Assembly: GCF_003315135.1 (NCBI RefSeq)
Contig: NZ_QNRK01000008.1
Coordinates: 62,001-126,000 of the forward strand
Source of the DNA: Roseiarcus fermentans
Lineage (GTDB): Bacteria; Pseudomonadota; Alphaproteobacteria; Rhizobiales; Beijerinckiaceae
DNA length: 64,000 nt
Reading direction: 5' to 3'
In this document: one piece after another, positions 36,379 through 44,878 of the stretch
Numbering within the stretch: position 1 is the first letter of the stretch
Layout: each line of letters starts with the position of its first letter
Notes under the pieces: generated by a model
What the model was told of the DNA's origin: nothing
The model's input: only the letters and a program-made list of their open reading frames with translations
The model's database searches: none
Made by a program: the position numbers and the translations under genes

Positions 36379-37068
36379 TCACCGGCTTTCGGCGGCGACC
36401 TCGAATGCCTCGACCGCCTGCCGGGCGAGGTCGTCGGCGAAGAAGGCGGCCGCGACCTTCGGGCTGAAGGTGAAGGTGTCGAGCCCCTGCTCGGCCAGCC
36501 GGACGACATCGCCCGGGTCGCGCAGCGACGCCACCAGAATGCGCATGGTCGACCCGTGGGCGCGCGCCGCCCGCGCCATGCCCGCGATCTCGCCGAAGCC
36601 GTCGTGACCGGCGTCGTTCATCCGGCCGAGGTAGGGGGCGGCGTAGTCGGCGCCGAGCGCGCTCGCGACCAGGGTCTGCGCCGCCGAATAGACCGCCGTC
36701 ATGGTCAGCCGGACGCCGTCCCCCTTCAGGCGCGCCGCCGCCGCCACCCCCTCGACCGTGGTCGGCGCCTTGACCACGACTCGTCCGTCGATCGCGGCGA
36801 GAGCGCGGCCATGGTCGGCGTAACGGTCGCGCGTGCGTCCCCAGGTCTGCATGTGGATTTCCCCGGCGCCGAGGTCGAAGGCCGTGCGCGCCAGCGTCTC
36901 CAGCGCCGGGATCGCGCACGGCAAGCCCGCGGCCTCGAGCAGGACGGGATTGGTGGTGACGCCGTGAAAGAACCCGAGCGGCAGCCACTCGGCCCACGCG
37001 CCGCGATCGGCCGTGTCGAGGAGGAAGCGCAGGCCCGCGGCGGGCGACGAAGCTTTGGTCGAAGTCAT
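36379..37068 (-). CDS. Transaldolase/fructose-6-phosphate aldolase family protein
   Basis: 229-residue TIM-barrel class I aldolase of the short (FSA-like) type. The Schiff-base lysine is K100 in RVVVKAPTT; GVTTNPVLL at the start and the TAVYSAAQ and APYLGRMND segments match the family. It may act in pentose-phosphate exchange or on another sugar phosphate. It stands 66 bases upstream of the GlcG-like gene. A T-run on the minus strand just after its stop (near 36360-36366) could aid termination. Confidence 0.85.
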   Translation of the reverse strand: MTSTKASSPAAGLRFLLDTADRGAWAEWLPLGFFHGVTTNPVLLEAAGLPCAIPALETLARTAFDLGAGEIHMQTWGRTRDRYADHGRALAAIDGRVVVKAPTTVEGVAAAARLKGDGVRLTMTAVYSAAQTLVASALGADYAAPYLGRMNDAGHDGFGEIAGMARAARAHGSTMRILVASLRDPGDVVRLAEQGLDTFTFSPKVAAAFFADDLARQAVEAFEVAAESR

Positions 37069-37187
37069 GAAAGGCTCGTTTCCGGCGCGGGACGCCGCAT
37101 TTTCGGCCTTCCTACGCCGATCGCCTCCTCATGGCCAGACCTCAGCGCCGCGGCCGGATCGCGTTCCCGCAGGGCGGCGGCGGCGGA

Positions 37188-37700
37188 TCACACCGCCGGC
37201 GCGGGAACGCCGAGCGCCGCGGCGACCTCCGCCACCGTCGCCCGTTCCGCGTCGCTGACCTGCGTCCCGCCGAAGCCGAGAAAGCCGCCTTCGGGGGCGG
37301 CCTCGGCGACCGCCTTGGCGACGCCGGCGAGCCAGGTCTTGAACGGGACGGCGTCGGCGCCGCCCTTGGCGTCGAGGACCGCCGCCGTCGCCTTCAGGGC
37401 CTCGGTCGCCTTCGCCACCAGTTCGGCCGGCAGCTTCGCCCCGGCGATCGCGGCCCGGAACCCGTCCTGAGCCGCGACCCGCCCTTCGGACGTCTCGTAA
37501 TCGGTCGCCACCGCCTTGACCAGGGCGTCCGCGTCCGGGTCGGACACCGCGGCGAGCAACGCCCGCGCGCTCGCCATGCTTTCTTTAATGAGGCCGATCA
37601 GCCCGCTCGGATCGGCCGAGGAGATCGCGACCGCGACGACGAGCGGGCTCTGCAGCAGCAGTTTCCACTCGTCCGCGGTGAAATCGGTCTTCGTCGCCAT
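37188..37700 (-). CDS. Conserved-looking protein of unknown function
   Basis: 170 residues, start fixed by GAGGAGG about six bases upstream of the ATG at 37700. The sequence opens MATKTDFTADEWKLLLQSP, continues helical and alanine-rich, and includes AEGGFLGFGGTQVSDAE-like sequence near the end, with no signal peptide and no membrane span. It looks like an all-helical soluble protein. I do not recognise the family firmly. Neighbours: transaldolase downstream, the toxin-antitoxin pair divergent upstream. Confidence 0.65.
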   Translation of the reverse strand: MATKTDFTADEWKLLLQSPLVVAVAISSADPSGLIGLIKESMASARALLAAVSDPDADALVKAVATDYETSEGRVAAQDGFRAAIAGAKLPAELVAKATEALKATAAVLDAKGGADAVPFKTWLAGVAKAVAEAAPEGGFLGFGGTQVSDAERATVAEVAAALGVPAPAV

Positions 37701-37931
37701 CTGCGCCTCCTCGAGGATCATCGGGACATGAGATTGAGCGGGGATCATGACAGTTTCGATTCGCGCTGTCCCGGTCTCATTGGCGCCAACGCCGGCGGTG
37801 AGCGCGCTTGACGGCGTCTGACCCTTCGCCACGCGATTTTCGACGAGCGCCGCCTTGACCACGTCCCGGATTGGCGGTTGTCAAAGTTGCTAAAATTGCG
37901 TCGTGGCGCTAGACTGCCGCCGGAGATCGAC

Positions 37932-38471
37932 ATGACGAACAAAGCCCGCACCTCAGCCCGCCGCAAGGCGACCCGGCCTTCTGGCGAAATCCTCGAAGGC
38001 GTTGGGGCAGGGCTTCGGAACCTGCCCGAATTCGAGGCGCCCGCGATCCATCAAGCCGCTTACGCGCTCGATGCGCGCGGCCTCGCCATCCTGAAAGGCG
38101 CGCTTGTCGCCCGCAGGGATCTCGAGGATGCGGGCGGCGCCTACGACCTCGGACAGGTCCGCATGCTCCTGCACGGAGTCTCCCGCCAGGCGATCGACAA
38201 GCGCGTGCGGGAAGGCTCGGTCCTGGCGGTCCCCGGCCCGAGCCATCATCGCAGTTACCCTGCGCTGCAATTCAACCGCGACGGCTCGATCGTGGCCGGA
38301 CTCAAGGAGGTTCGGAAGGCCCTTCCCGTGGAATCGCCCTGGGCGGTCCTGAATTTCCTCGCCAATCCGGACGACCGTCTCGACGGCCGCAAGCCCATCG
38401 ACGTCCTTCGCGCCGGCCATGTGGCCGAGGTGGTCGAAGCGGCCCGACTCTACGGCGAGCCCGGCGGGTGA
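37932..38471 (+). CDS. Antitoxin with MbcA/ParS/Xre C-terminal toxin-binding domain
   Basis: 179 residues. The C-terminal 50 residues (SPWAVLNFLANPDDRLDGRK, then PIDVLRAG) are the MbcA/ParS/Xre toxin-binding domain (DUF2384). In place of a standard Xre helix-turn-helix, the middle reads VRMLLHGVSRQAIDKRVREG, a possible DNA-binding helix pair. ATG 37932 is preferred, with GGAG six bases upstream. It overlaps the RES gene by 4 bases (GTGA), the typical antitoxin-first order. Upstream 37866-37900 is AT-rich and likely the autoregulated promoter. Confidence 0.84.
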   Translation: MTNKARTSARRKATRPSGEILEGVGAGLRNLPEFEAPAIHQAAYALDARGLAILKGALVARRDLEDAGGAYDLGQVRMLLHGVSRQAIDKRVREGSVLAVPGPSHHRSYPALQFNRDGSIVAGLKEVRKALPVESPWAVLNFLANPDDRLDGRKPIDVLRAGHVAEVVEAARLYGEPGG

Positions 38472-39055
38472 GCGGTCCGCGACCGCCTCCGGACCTTCAT
38501 CGCCGAAGCCCCGATCTTCTGGACGTCGCCACGGGTTCGACACTGCACCGGTTCTACACCGCCGCCTTCGATCCGATCCATTTCGACCGATCCGGGGCCG
38601 GCCGCTTCAACGCGGTGGACGCCAGTCATGGCGTCCTCTACTGCGCCATGAGCGTCGCCGGCGGCTTCGCGGAAACCTTCCTGCGGACGCCGGGGCGGAC
38701 GCTGATCGATCCCGCCTTCCTGCGCAGGAAGGCTTACGTCCGGCTCGCTGTCGTCGCGCCCCTCCGGTTCGTCCGGCTCTACGGCCCCGGGATGGCGAAG
38801 ATCGGCGCGACGGCGGAGGTCGCCCATGGCGGATTGCCGTACATCCTTCCGCAAAGCTGGGCGAAGGCGATCGCCGACCACCCGATCCGGCCTGATGGCC
38901 TCGTCTACCACGCCCGACACGACGACACCGAGCTTTGCTGCGCGATCTTCGACCGCGCCAGCGCATGCGTCATCGAAGACTCGCGCATCGTCGACCTTGA
39001 TCAGGACTGGTTCTGGCGATTGGCGGAGCGGTACGGAATCGGAATGACGCCCTGA
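38468..39055 (+). CDS. RES domain toxin (NAD-degrading family)
   Basis: 195 residues. The RES core starts LHRFYTAAFDPIHF and includes GRFNAVDASHGVLYCAMS with the conserved R and Y, then ETFLR with the conserved E; later ILPQSWAKAI and DGLVYHARHDDTE. RES toxins of Xre-RES pairs deplete NAD+ or act on nucleotides in known examples. The GTG start at 38468 lies inside the last codons of the antitoxin gene, so translation is coupled. Key residues look intact, so an active toxin is expected. Confidence 0.86.
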   Translation: MSGPRPPPDLHRRSPDLLDVATGSTLHRFYTAAFDPIHFDRSGAGRFNAVDASHGVLYCAMSVAGGFAETFLRTPGRTLIDPAFLRRKAYVRLAVVAPLRFVRLYGPGMAKIGATAEVAHGGLPYILPQSWAKAIADHPIRPDGLVYHARHDDTELCCAIFDRASACVIEDSRIVDLDQDWFWRLAERYGIGMTP

Positions 39056-39182
39056 TCAGACGTGAAGGATCCCGGGCGGCTCGATCGGGCGCCTTGTAAC
39101 GGGGCGGGTGTCGGGCGTCGCTGTGGACGCGGCCCCCGCGGTCGCGCACCGTGAGCGCGGGTCGTCGCCGCCCAGGAAATCC

Positions 39183-39737
39183 TCAGTGGGCGCGGCGCAG
39201 GCGCACATAGAGCGCGCCCGAGCCGCCGTGGGCCCGCCCCGCCTCTTCGAAGCCGAGCACGATCGGGCGCAGGTCGGGGTCGCGCAGCCAATGGGGCGTG
39301 AGGCGCTTGAGCACCCCGCGCTCGTCGTCCCAGCGATCGAGTCCCCCGAGCGGGCCGCCCTTGCCGGTGACGACGATCACCAGCCGCGCCCCGCGCGATT
39401 GCGCCCGGCGCAGGAAGCCGCGCAACGCCTGATGCGCCTCGGCCTGGGTCATGCCGTGGAGGTCGAGCGCGTCGTCGATCGCCCCGCGTCCCCGGGCGAG
39501 GTCGCGCTTGAGTCGGCGCTCGAGCGGCGCGAGCGGCGGGGCGCGGAATTTGGCGGGCTTGGCTTCGGGAATGGCTGGCGGCGCGGGCGGCGCGGCCGGC
39601 TTCGGCTGGACGGGCTTGGCCGGCGCCGGCAGGATCGCGCCGCGCCGGCGCGAGACGCTGCGCGCGACCTCGGTCCAGAGCGCGATCTCCTCGTCGCTGA
39701 GGCGCCTCAGGCGATGGGGCGGGGCGCCCTCCGTCAC
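39183..39737 (-). CDS. Smr domain protein
   Basis: 184 residues. After a proline/alanine/lysine-rich stretch (about 38-75) the C-terminal Smr domain contains LDLHGMTQAEAH, VIVVTGKGG and the closing GGSGALYVRLRR, the three family motifs. Smr domains nick or cleave nucleic acid, for example at collided ribosomes. The start overlaps the stop of mltA (ATGA), and the Tim44-like/mltA/smr order is a conserved alphaproteobacterial block. Confidence 0.88.
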   Translation of the reverse strand: MTEGAPPHRLRRLSDEEIALWTEVARSVSRRRGAILPAPAKPVQPKPAAPPAPPAIPEAKPAKFRAPPLAPLERRLKRDLARGRGAIDDALDLHGMTQAEAHQALRGFLRRAQSRGARLVIVVTGKGGPLGGLDRWDDERGVLKRLTPHWLRDPDLRPIVLGFEEAGRAHGGSGALYVRLRRAH

Positions 39738-40771
39738 GGCTCGTCTCCGGCCGGCAGGAACACGGTGAAGTCGCCGCTATGGCGAATCGCCCCGGCGCGC
39801 GCGCCGGCCGCGTCGCCGCCGCCGAAGAATAGGTCGGCGCGGGCGGGTCCGACAATCGCCGAGCCGGTGTCCTGCGCGATCGTCAGGCGCCGGAACGCGG
39901 TCGGCGTCGCGCTCCGCCACGGGATCTCGGCCTCGATCCAGAAGGGAAGGCCGTAGCTCCAGAGGGCCCGGTCGACGGCGATCGAACGCAGCGGCGTCAG
40001 CGGGACGCCCGCGCCCGCCACCGGCCCGAGCGAGGGGTCGAAATCGGCGACCAGCCGGAAGAACACGAACGAGCGATTGCGCCGCATGAGCCGCAACCCG
40101 GCCTGGCCTTCGCCGACGCCGGCCTCGCGCAACCAGGCCTTCAGGGCGGCGAGCGACATGTCGCGCTCGGCGATCGCGCCGGTCTCGATCAGAATGCGGC
40201 CGACCGACGTATAGGGCAGGCCGTTGCGGCCGTCGTAGGCCGCGCGCGCAACGCGTCCGTCCGGAAAGACGAACTGCGCCGATCCCTGCACCTGGATGAG
40301 AAAGGCCTCGACCGCGTCGACCACCCAGGCGATCGGGTCGCGCCGCTCGCGTTCGATTCTTTCCCGGTCGGAGTAGGGGACGCGCCGCCCGAGATCGGCC
40401 GGACGGGCGAGCAGCGGCCAGCGAAAGGTCTCCGTCTCGACAGGGGAAGCGGGGACCAGCGGCTCGTAATAGCCGGTCAGAAACCCGGCGCCGCCGGATT
40501 CCGCAGCAACGCGGTGCGGCCGGAACCAGGCTTCGAAGAAGGCGCGCGCCGCCGCGCCGCCGTCGACGGTCGCGGCCAGCGCCGCGCGCGCTGCGGCCGT
40601 CAGCGCGGCCGACGGCGGCCGCGCCGCCCGTCCCTCGGGTCGGGCGGCGGCGATCGCGCGGGCCGAGACGGCGAAACAGCGGAAGGCGTCGAGGGCGTCG
40701 CAGTCGGACAATCCGGCGAGGCCGGCGAAATCGATCCTGTCGAGCCGGGGCGCGGGCGCCGCCGCGCTCAC
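39734..40771 (-). CDS. mltA: Membrane-bound lytic murein transglycosylase A
   Basis: 345 residues. MltA domain with FLTGYYEPLVPAS early, then GYDGRNGLPYTSVGRIL-type sequence, and the C-terminal 3D (barwin-like) domain with AQDTGSAIVGPARADLFFG, which carries the family's catalytic aspartates. It cleaves peptidoglycan with formation of anhydro-muramyl products. The GTG at 40771 overlaps the TGA of the upstream gene (GTGA). No clear lipobox is present at the N-terminus, unlike the enterobacterial enzyme, so attachment to membrane is uncertain. Confidence 0.88.
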   Translation of the reverse strand: MSAAAPAPRLDRIDFAGLAGLSDCDALDAFRCFAVSARAIAAARPEGRAARPPSAALTAAARAALAATVDGGAAARAFFEAWFRPHRVAAESGGAGFLTGYYEPLVPASPVETETFRWPLLARPADLGRRVPYSDRERIERERRDPIAWVVDAVEAFLIQVQGSAQFVFPDGRVARAAYDGRNGLPYTSVGRILIETGAIAERDMSLAALKAWLREAGVGEGQAGLRLMRRNRSFVFFRLVADFDPSLGPVAGAGVPLTPLRSIAVDRALWSYGLPFWIEAEIPWRSATPTAFRRLTIAQDTGSAIVGPARADLFFGGGDAAGARAGAIRHSGDFTVFLPAGDEP

Positions 40772-41460
40772 CGCTCCGACTGGGTCGCGGTCAGGAGCCA
40801 GTTGGGGTCGCGCGAGCGCACGTCGCGCACGAACGTCCACAGGTCGATGTGGTCGGCGACGTCCATCGCCGAGCCTTCGACGATGTCCCCGGCCTTGTCG
40901 CGGGTGACGGAGGCAAGCTTGGAGCCGAAGCGGACGGCGATCTGCGCCATCGCGCCGGCGAGCTGGGCCGCGGCGATCCGCGCGTCGTCGATCGACACCA
41001 CGGTCGTCGTCATCGTGTGGCCGGCGGCGGCGCGGGCCTTGATCGCGGCGTCGAAATTGGCGAACGCTTCCGGCGCCATCAGGCTCTGCAGGGTCGGCCG
41101 GTCGCCGGCGGCGAACGCCTGGACGACCATGTCGTAGGCGGCCCGCGCCCCGGACAGGAAGGTGTCGGCCTCGAAGCTGCGGTCGGCCGCGGCGATGGCC
41201 TCGAGGCCGGCGAACGCGTCCGGCGCCGCAACGGCCTGCCAGCGCTCGGCCGGCGACAGCGTCGGGGCGGGCGCAGCCGCCGCGGCCTGGGGCGGAGCGG
41301 CGACGGGGCCGGCGGGACCGGGAACGCGGCGCAGGGGGGCGAGCAGGCCGCCCGGCGGCCGCTCGCCGTCGTTGCGGGTGCCCAGAACGGAACGGAGCTT
41401 GAAGGCGACGAACAAAGCCACCAGCGCGAAGATGACGGTGGCGAAGTCGATGTCCGGCAT
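40768..41460 (-). CDS. Tim44/TimA family protein
   Basis: 230 residues. One N-terminal membrane helix (about 5-21, FATVIFALVALFVAFKLRS), a proline/alanine-rich linker, and a Tim44-like domain (about 85-225) with FLSGARAAYDMVVQAFAAGD. The bacterial homologue TimA is thought to be a membrane-tethered protein related to the mitochondrial import component. It is the first gene of the block with mltA and smr. Confidence 0.88.
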   Translation of the reverse strand: MPDIDFATVIFALVALFVAFKLRSVLGTRNDGERPPGGLLAPLRRVPGPAGPVAAPPQAAAAAPAPTLSPAERWQAVAAPDAFAGLEAIAAADRSFEADTFLSGARAAYDMVVQAFAAGDRPTLQSLMAPEAFANFDAAIKARAAAGHTMTTTVVSIDDARIAAAQLAGAMAQIAVRFGSKLASVTRDKAGDIVEGSAMDVADHIDLWTFVRDVRSRDPNWLLTATQSER

Positions 41461-41609
41461 CGGATGCGATCCTCGTAAAGCCCAGCCTGTCGGTGAAATG
41501 CTGGGGTCCATACCTACGCCTCGCCCGGCGATTTGGCTAGGCTGACCGCCGCATCGCGCGTGTGTTCGGTCCGATCCCCTCGGGCATGAACTGCAGCGCG
41601 CCGACCGTC

Positions 41610-41757
41610 TCAGAGATGCCGTTCCCAATCCTGCCGTCCATGCAGGACGCGTACGATCAACACGCCGCCGGCTCGGCCTGGGCCCGCCCCCACTTTGCGG
41701 CGCCCACAGATAGATGTCGATGATATCCTGATCGGCTCGGAGGGTCGTCCTATACAC
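41610..41757 (-). pseudogene. ParE toxin, internally deleted and frameshifted
   Basis: A GTG at 41757 opens YRTTLRADQDIIDIYLWAPQ, the N-terminus of a ParE/RelE toxin. About 100 bases on, in another frame, LIVRVLHGRQDWERHL appears and stops at 41610-41612, the usual ParE C-terminus. An intact gene would be about 290 bases; only 148 remain, so the middle (about 50 codons) is lost and the frame broken. The start overlaps the parD stop region, as in live pairs. Toxin activity should be gone. Confidence 0.8.
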
Positions 41758-42007
41758 GACCGGACGCGACGTTGGCCGCTTGGGCGCGCGCCATCTCGAG
41801 AAGGTCGTCGAGGGATCGAGCGCTCACGCCGCTCTCCATTCCTTCGGTGATGAGCCGTTGCAATTCGGCCATCTTGTCCGTCCGCTCCTGGTCGCGCCGG
41901 ATCAGGTCGCGCACGTAATCGCTCGCGCTGCTGTAGCGGCCGGCGCGGGTCTGCGCCTCGACCCAATCCCTCATCGGATCGGGCAGGGAAACGTTCATGG
42001 TCGCCAT
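41750..42007 (-). CDS. parD: ParD-type ribbon-helix-helix antitoxin
   Basis: 85 residues. N-terminal ribbon-helix-helix MNVSLPDPMRDWVEAQTRAG and YSSASDYVRDLIRRDQ, then a C-terminal toxin-binding helix (about 45-80) with ITEGMESGVSARSLDDLLEMAR. The ATG at 42007 is preferred, with TGGAGG seven bases upstream; a second ATG lies three codons later. It is intact although the toxin gene behind it is destroyed, so it may persist as a solitary repressor or anti-addiction gene. Confidence 0.87.
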   Translation of the reverse strand: MATMNVSLPDPMRDWVEAQTRAGRYSSASDYVRDLIRRDQERTDKMAELQRLITEGMESGVSARSLDDLLEMARAQAANVASGRV

Positions 42008-42160
42008 CTCGAAACCTCCAGGCGACGTATGGCGGCTTTTGCCAAATATTGTCAATCAGGGGCTCGGACCACGGTCTGACCGGCGCGCGGGCCTTGCGCG
42101 CGGCCTGCGATTGGCCTCATGCCTGCGAGCCGTCGGGACCGAAGGAAGGACGAACAGGCC

Positions 42161-43147
42161 GTGGCGAGCGAATCCGTTGTCGGCGTGGCGGGCGCCGGAG
42201 CCTGGGGGATGGCGCTCGCCAACGCCGCCGCCGCGGCGGGGTCGGAGGTCGTGCTCTGGGGCCGCGACCGCGCGGGCATGGCCGCGCTCGCGGCGACGAA
42301 AGCCAGCGACCGGCTGCCCGGCGTGCGCCTCGCGGACCGTGTCACGGCCACCGCCGACCTCGGGGCGCTCGGGCCGTGCGCGGCGATCCTGGTCGCGACG
42401 CCGGCCCAGGCGACGCGCGAGACGGCCGAACGGCTGGCGCCGCTCGCAGGCTCGGCGCCGCTGGTCGCCTGCGCCAAGGGAATCGAGCGCGGCTCGCACG
42501 CCTTCATGACCGAGGTGCTGCGCCAGGCGGCGCCGGGCCGCGCGGCTGCGATCCTGTCCGGCCCGTCGTTCGCCGCCGACGTCGCTGCGGGCCTGCCGAC
42601 GGCGGTGACGCTGGCCGCGGCCGACGACGCGCTCGCCCGCAGCCTCTGCCGGCTGCTGCACGGGCCGAACCTGCGCCTCTACCATTCGACCGACGTCCGC
42701 GGCGTCGAGATTGGCGGGGCGGCCAAGAACGTGCTCGCGATCGCCTGCGGCGTCGCCGCCGGCCGCGGGCTCGGCGCGAGCGCAGTCGCGGCCCTGGTGG
42801 CTCGCGGCTTCGCTGAACTGCGCCGGTTCGGCGAAGCCTTTGGCGCGCGCAGCCAGACCCTGATGGGGCTTTCCGGGCTCGGCGATCTGGTGCTGACCTG
42901 CTCCTCGCCGCAGTCGCGCAACTTCGCTTTCGGCCTCGCGCTCGGCCGCGGCGAGAGCGTCGGGCGGGCTGGGGCCGGCCGGCTCGCCGAAGGCGCCTTC
43001 ACCGCCCGCGCCCTGACGGAAATGGCCCGCGCGCGCGGCGTCGACATGCCGATCGCGACCTGCGTCGAGGCGCTGCTCGAGGGCGCGCTCGACGTCGAGG
43101 GCGCGGCGCGCGCGCTGCTGGGGCGACCGCAGCGGGGGGAGGAGTGA
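42161..43147 (+). CDS. gpsA: Glycerol-3-phosphate dehydrogenase [NAD(P)+]
   Basis: Reduces dihydroxyacetone phosphate to sn-glycerol 3-phosphate for phospholipid synthesis. The NAD(P) loop [23 protein letters not shown], the catalytic [13 protein letters not shown] lysine motif and [15 protein letters not shown] are all present. The GTG at 42161 gives 328 residues, with AAGGAAGG about 12 bases upstream; an in-frame ATG at 42119 would add 14 residues but has no ribosome-binding site. I slightly favour the GTG. Confidence 0.92.
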   Translation: MASESVVGVAGAGAWGMALANAAAAAGSEVVLWGRDRAGMAALAATKASDRLPGVRLADRVTATADLGALGPCAAILVATPAQATRETAERLAPLAGSAPLVACAKGIERGSHAFMTEVLRQAAPGRAAAILSGPSFAADVAAGLPTAVTLAAADDALARSLCRLLHGPNLRLYHSTDVRGVEIGGAAKNVLAIACGVAAGRGLGASAVAALVARGFAELRRFGEAFGARSQTLMGLSGLGDLVLTCSSPQSRNFAFGLALGRGESVGRAGAGRLAEGAFTARALTEMARARGVDMPIATCVEALLEGALDVEGAARALLGRPQRGEE

Positions 43148-43163
43148 GCGGGCGCCCGGTTCG

Positions 43164-44090
43164 TCAGGGCGCGGCCCGGTTTTCCGCTTCGGCGATCGGA
43201 AGCGCCGCCCGAGTGACGCGGGCCTTCAGCCTCGGCGTCGCGAAGTCCAGAAACGCCCGCAGTTTGAGCGGCAGGAGCCGTTCGCCGGCGTGCACGAGGC
43301 TGACCGGCAGGGGCGCCGGCTCGAACGGTTCGAGCACGACGGCGAGCGCGCCCGAGCGCACGGCGTCCGCGATCTGATAGCTCAGCACGCGGGTGAGGCC
43401 GACCCCGGCGATCGCCGCGGCGATCGCGGCGTCCGCCGTCGTGACGACCAGCCGGGCGCGCGGCGCGACGGTCGCTTCTTTGAATGTCCAGACGCCCCCG
43501 GCGGTCAGAGTCTGGAAGGCGACGCAGGCGTGGGCCTCGAGTTCGGCCGGGTGGCGCGGGACGCCGCGTTCGGCGAGATAGGCCGGACTGGCGCAAACCA
43601 CGTGACGGACCGTGCCGAGGTGGATCGCGATCAGCCTGCTGTCGGGAAGCGGGCCGATGCGCAGGGCGAGATCGACGTGATCCTCGAGCAGATCGACGAA
43701 CTGGTCGCTGAACACGATCCGGATGTCGACATCCGGATAGGTCCGCAGGAAATCGATCGCGACCGGCGCCAGGTGCAGGCGGCCGAACACGATCGGCGCG
43801 GTGACGATCAGGTCGCCGCGGGGCGCGCGGAACTCGCCCGACGCGACGCGTTCCGCCTCCTCGACGTCGTCGAGGATGCGGCGACAGGCGGCGATATAGG
43901 CGAGGCCCGCATCGGTCGGCGTGACCTGGCGGCTCGATCGGTTGAACAGCCGCGTCCCCAGATGCGCCTCGAGCTCCGAAACCTTGCGGCTGACGGTCGC
44001 CAGCGGGACGTTGAGCCGTCGCCCGGCGGCGGAAAGACTGCCGGTCTCGACCACCGTCAAGAGGATCGACATGGCTTCGAGGCGATCCAT
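43164..44090 (-). CDS. LysR family transcriptional regulator
   Basis: 308 residues. The winged helix (about 3-60) has MDRLEAMSILLTVVETGSLS and VPLATVSRKVSELEAHLG, typical of the CrgA-like group; the effector domain follows from about residue 90. The ATG at 44090 is used, since family members start M-D-R-L; an upstream TTG adds 18 residues. It is divergent from the carboxymuconolactone-decarboxylase-family gene and presumably controls it. Confidence 0.9.
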   Translation of the reverse strand: MDRLEAMSILLTVVETGSLSAAGRRLNVPLATVSRKVSELEAHLGTRLFNRSSRQVTPTDAGLAYIAACRRILDDVEEAERVASGEFRAPRGDLIVTAPIVFGRLHLAPVAIDFLRTYPDVDIRIVFSDQFVDLLEDHVDLALRIGPLPDSRLIAIHLGTVRHVVCASPAYLAERGVPRHPAELEAHACVAFQTLTAGGVWTFKEATVAPRARLVVTTADAAIAAAIAGVGLTRVLSYQIADAVRSGALAVVLEPFEPAPLPVSLVHAGERLLPLKLRAFLDFATPRLKARVTRAALPIAEAENRAAP

Positions 44091-44107
44091 GACGTTTTCA
44101 AATTTCG

Positions 44108-44164
44108 AAAGGATACCTTCCGATAATGCCATCTTTTTGATCAATATGGAAGGGCTTACCTTCG
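44108..44164. promoter_or_regulatory. Divergent promoter with a repeated TACCTTC motif
   Basis: In an AT-rich gap between the LysR gene and its divergent neighbour, two related blocks occur: AAAGGATACCTTCCG (44108-44122) and GAAGGGCTTACCTTCG (44149-44164). Each is an AAGG...CCTT near-palindrome, about 41 bases apart. They are candidates for LysR half-sites; the start of the second one may overlap the transcript start. Confidence 0.4.
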
Positions 44165-44218
44165 CGACATCGGCCCTCCGGACCGACTGACCCGCCGCTG
44201 GCTTCAGGAGCTTCGCCC

Positions 44219-44770
44219 ATGTCCCGCTTTCCCGTTCCCGCCACGATCGCCGACGCCCCCGCCGCTTCGCGTCCGCTGCTCGAGGCCGTGAAGAAGCAAC
44301 TCGGCGTCGCGCCGAACCTGTTCCGTCTCGTTTCCCTCAGCCCTGCCGCGCTCGAAGGCTATCTCGGGCTTTCCGGCGCCCTTTCCAAAGGCGCTCTGCC
44401 GGCCCAGACCCGGGAGCGCATCGCCCTGGCGGTCGCCGAGGCCAACGGCTGCGACTACTGTCTCTCCGCCCACGCCTATCTCGGCAAAAACCTCGCCAAA
44501 CTCGACGATTCCGAGATCGCCGCCAATCGCCGCGGCCATTCCAACGACCCGAAAGCCGACGCCGCCGTGGCGTTCGCGGCCAAAGTCGTGCGCCAGCGCG
44601 GCCACATCGACGAAGAGGCTTTGAGGGCGGTGAGGCTCGCCGGCTACGACGACGCCCAGGTGATCGAGATCGTCCTGCATGTCGCCCTGAACACCTGGAC
44701 CAACTATGTCAATTCCGTCGCGCAGACCGACATCGATTTTCCGGTCATCAGGGTTGGCGAGGCGGCGTGA
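44219..44770 (+). CDS. Carboxymuconolactone decarboxylase (AhpD-like) family protein
   Basis: 183 residues in the all-helical AhpD/CMD fold. The redox pair is C78-D-Y-C81, followed by H85 (NGCDYCLSAHAYLG), which in this family supports peroxidase activity rather than decarboxylation. The C-terminal half (VIEIVLHVALNTWTNYVN) helps form the oligomer. It is divergent from a LysR gene and ends in a strong hairpin. A role against organic peroxides is likely but unproven. Confidence 0.86.
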   Translation: MSRFPVPATIADAPAASRPLLEAVKKQLGVAPNLFRLVSLSPAALEGYLGLSGALSKGALPAQTRERIALAVAEANGCDYCLSAHAYLGKNLAKLDDSEIAANRRGHSNDPKADAAVAFAAKVVRQRGHIDEEALRAVRLAGYDDAQVIEIVLHVALNTWTNYVNSVAQTDIDFPVIRVGEAA

Positions 44771-44807
44771 CCGCAAGGCGACCGCCCCTGGCGCCGTCGC
44801 GACGAAC

Positions 44808-44848
44808 CGCCGAGGAAGACGGGCCCCCTGCCGTCGTCTTCCTCGGCG
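44808..44848 (+). terminator. Long perfect hairpin
   Basis: CGCCGAGGAAGAC (44808-44820) is the exact reverse complement of GTCTTCCTCGGCG (44836-44848), a 13-bp stem with a 15-base loop. It lies 38 bases after the AhpD-like gene and just before the DUF1348 gene, so it probably ends the first transcript. No T-run is seen. Confidence 0.5.
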
Positions 44849-44878
44849 CGACTTTCCCAACCGAGCGAGACGATCGCC

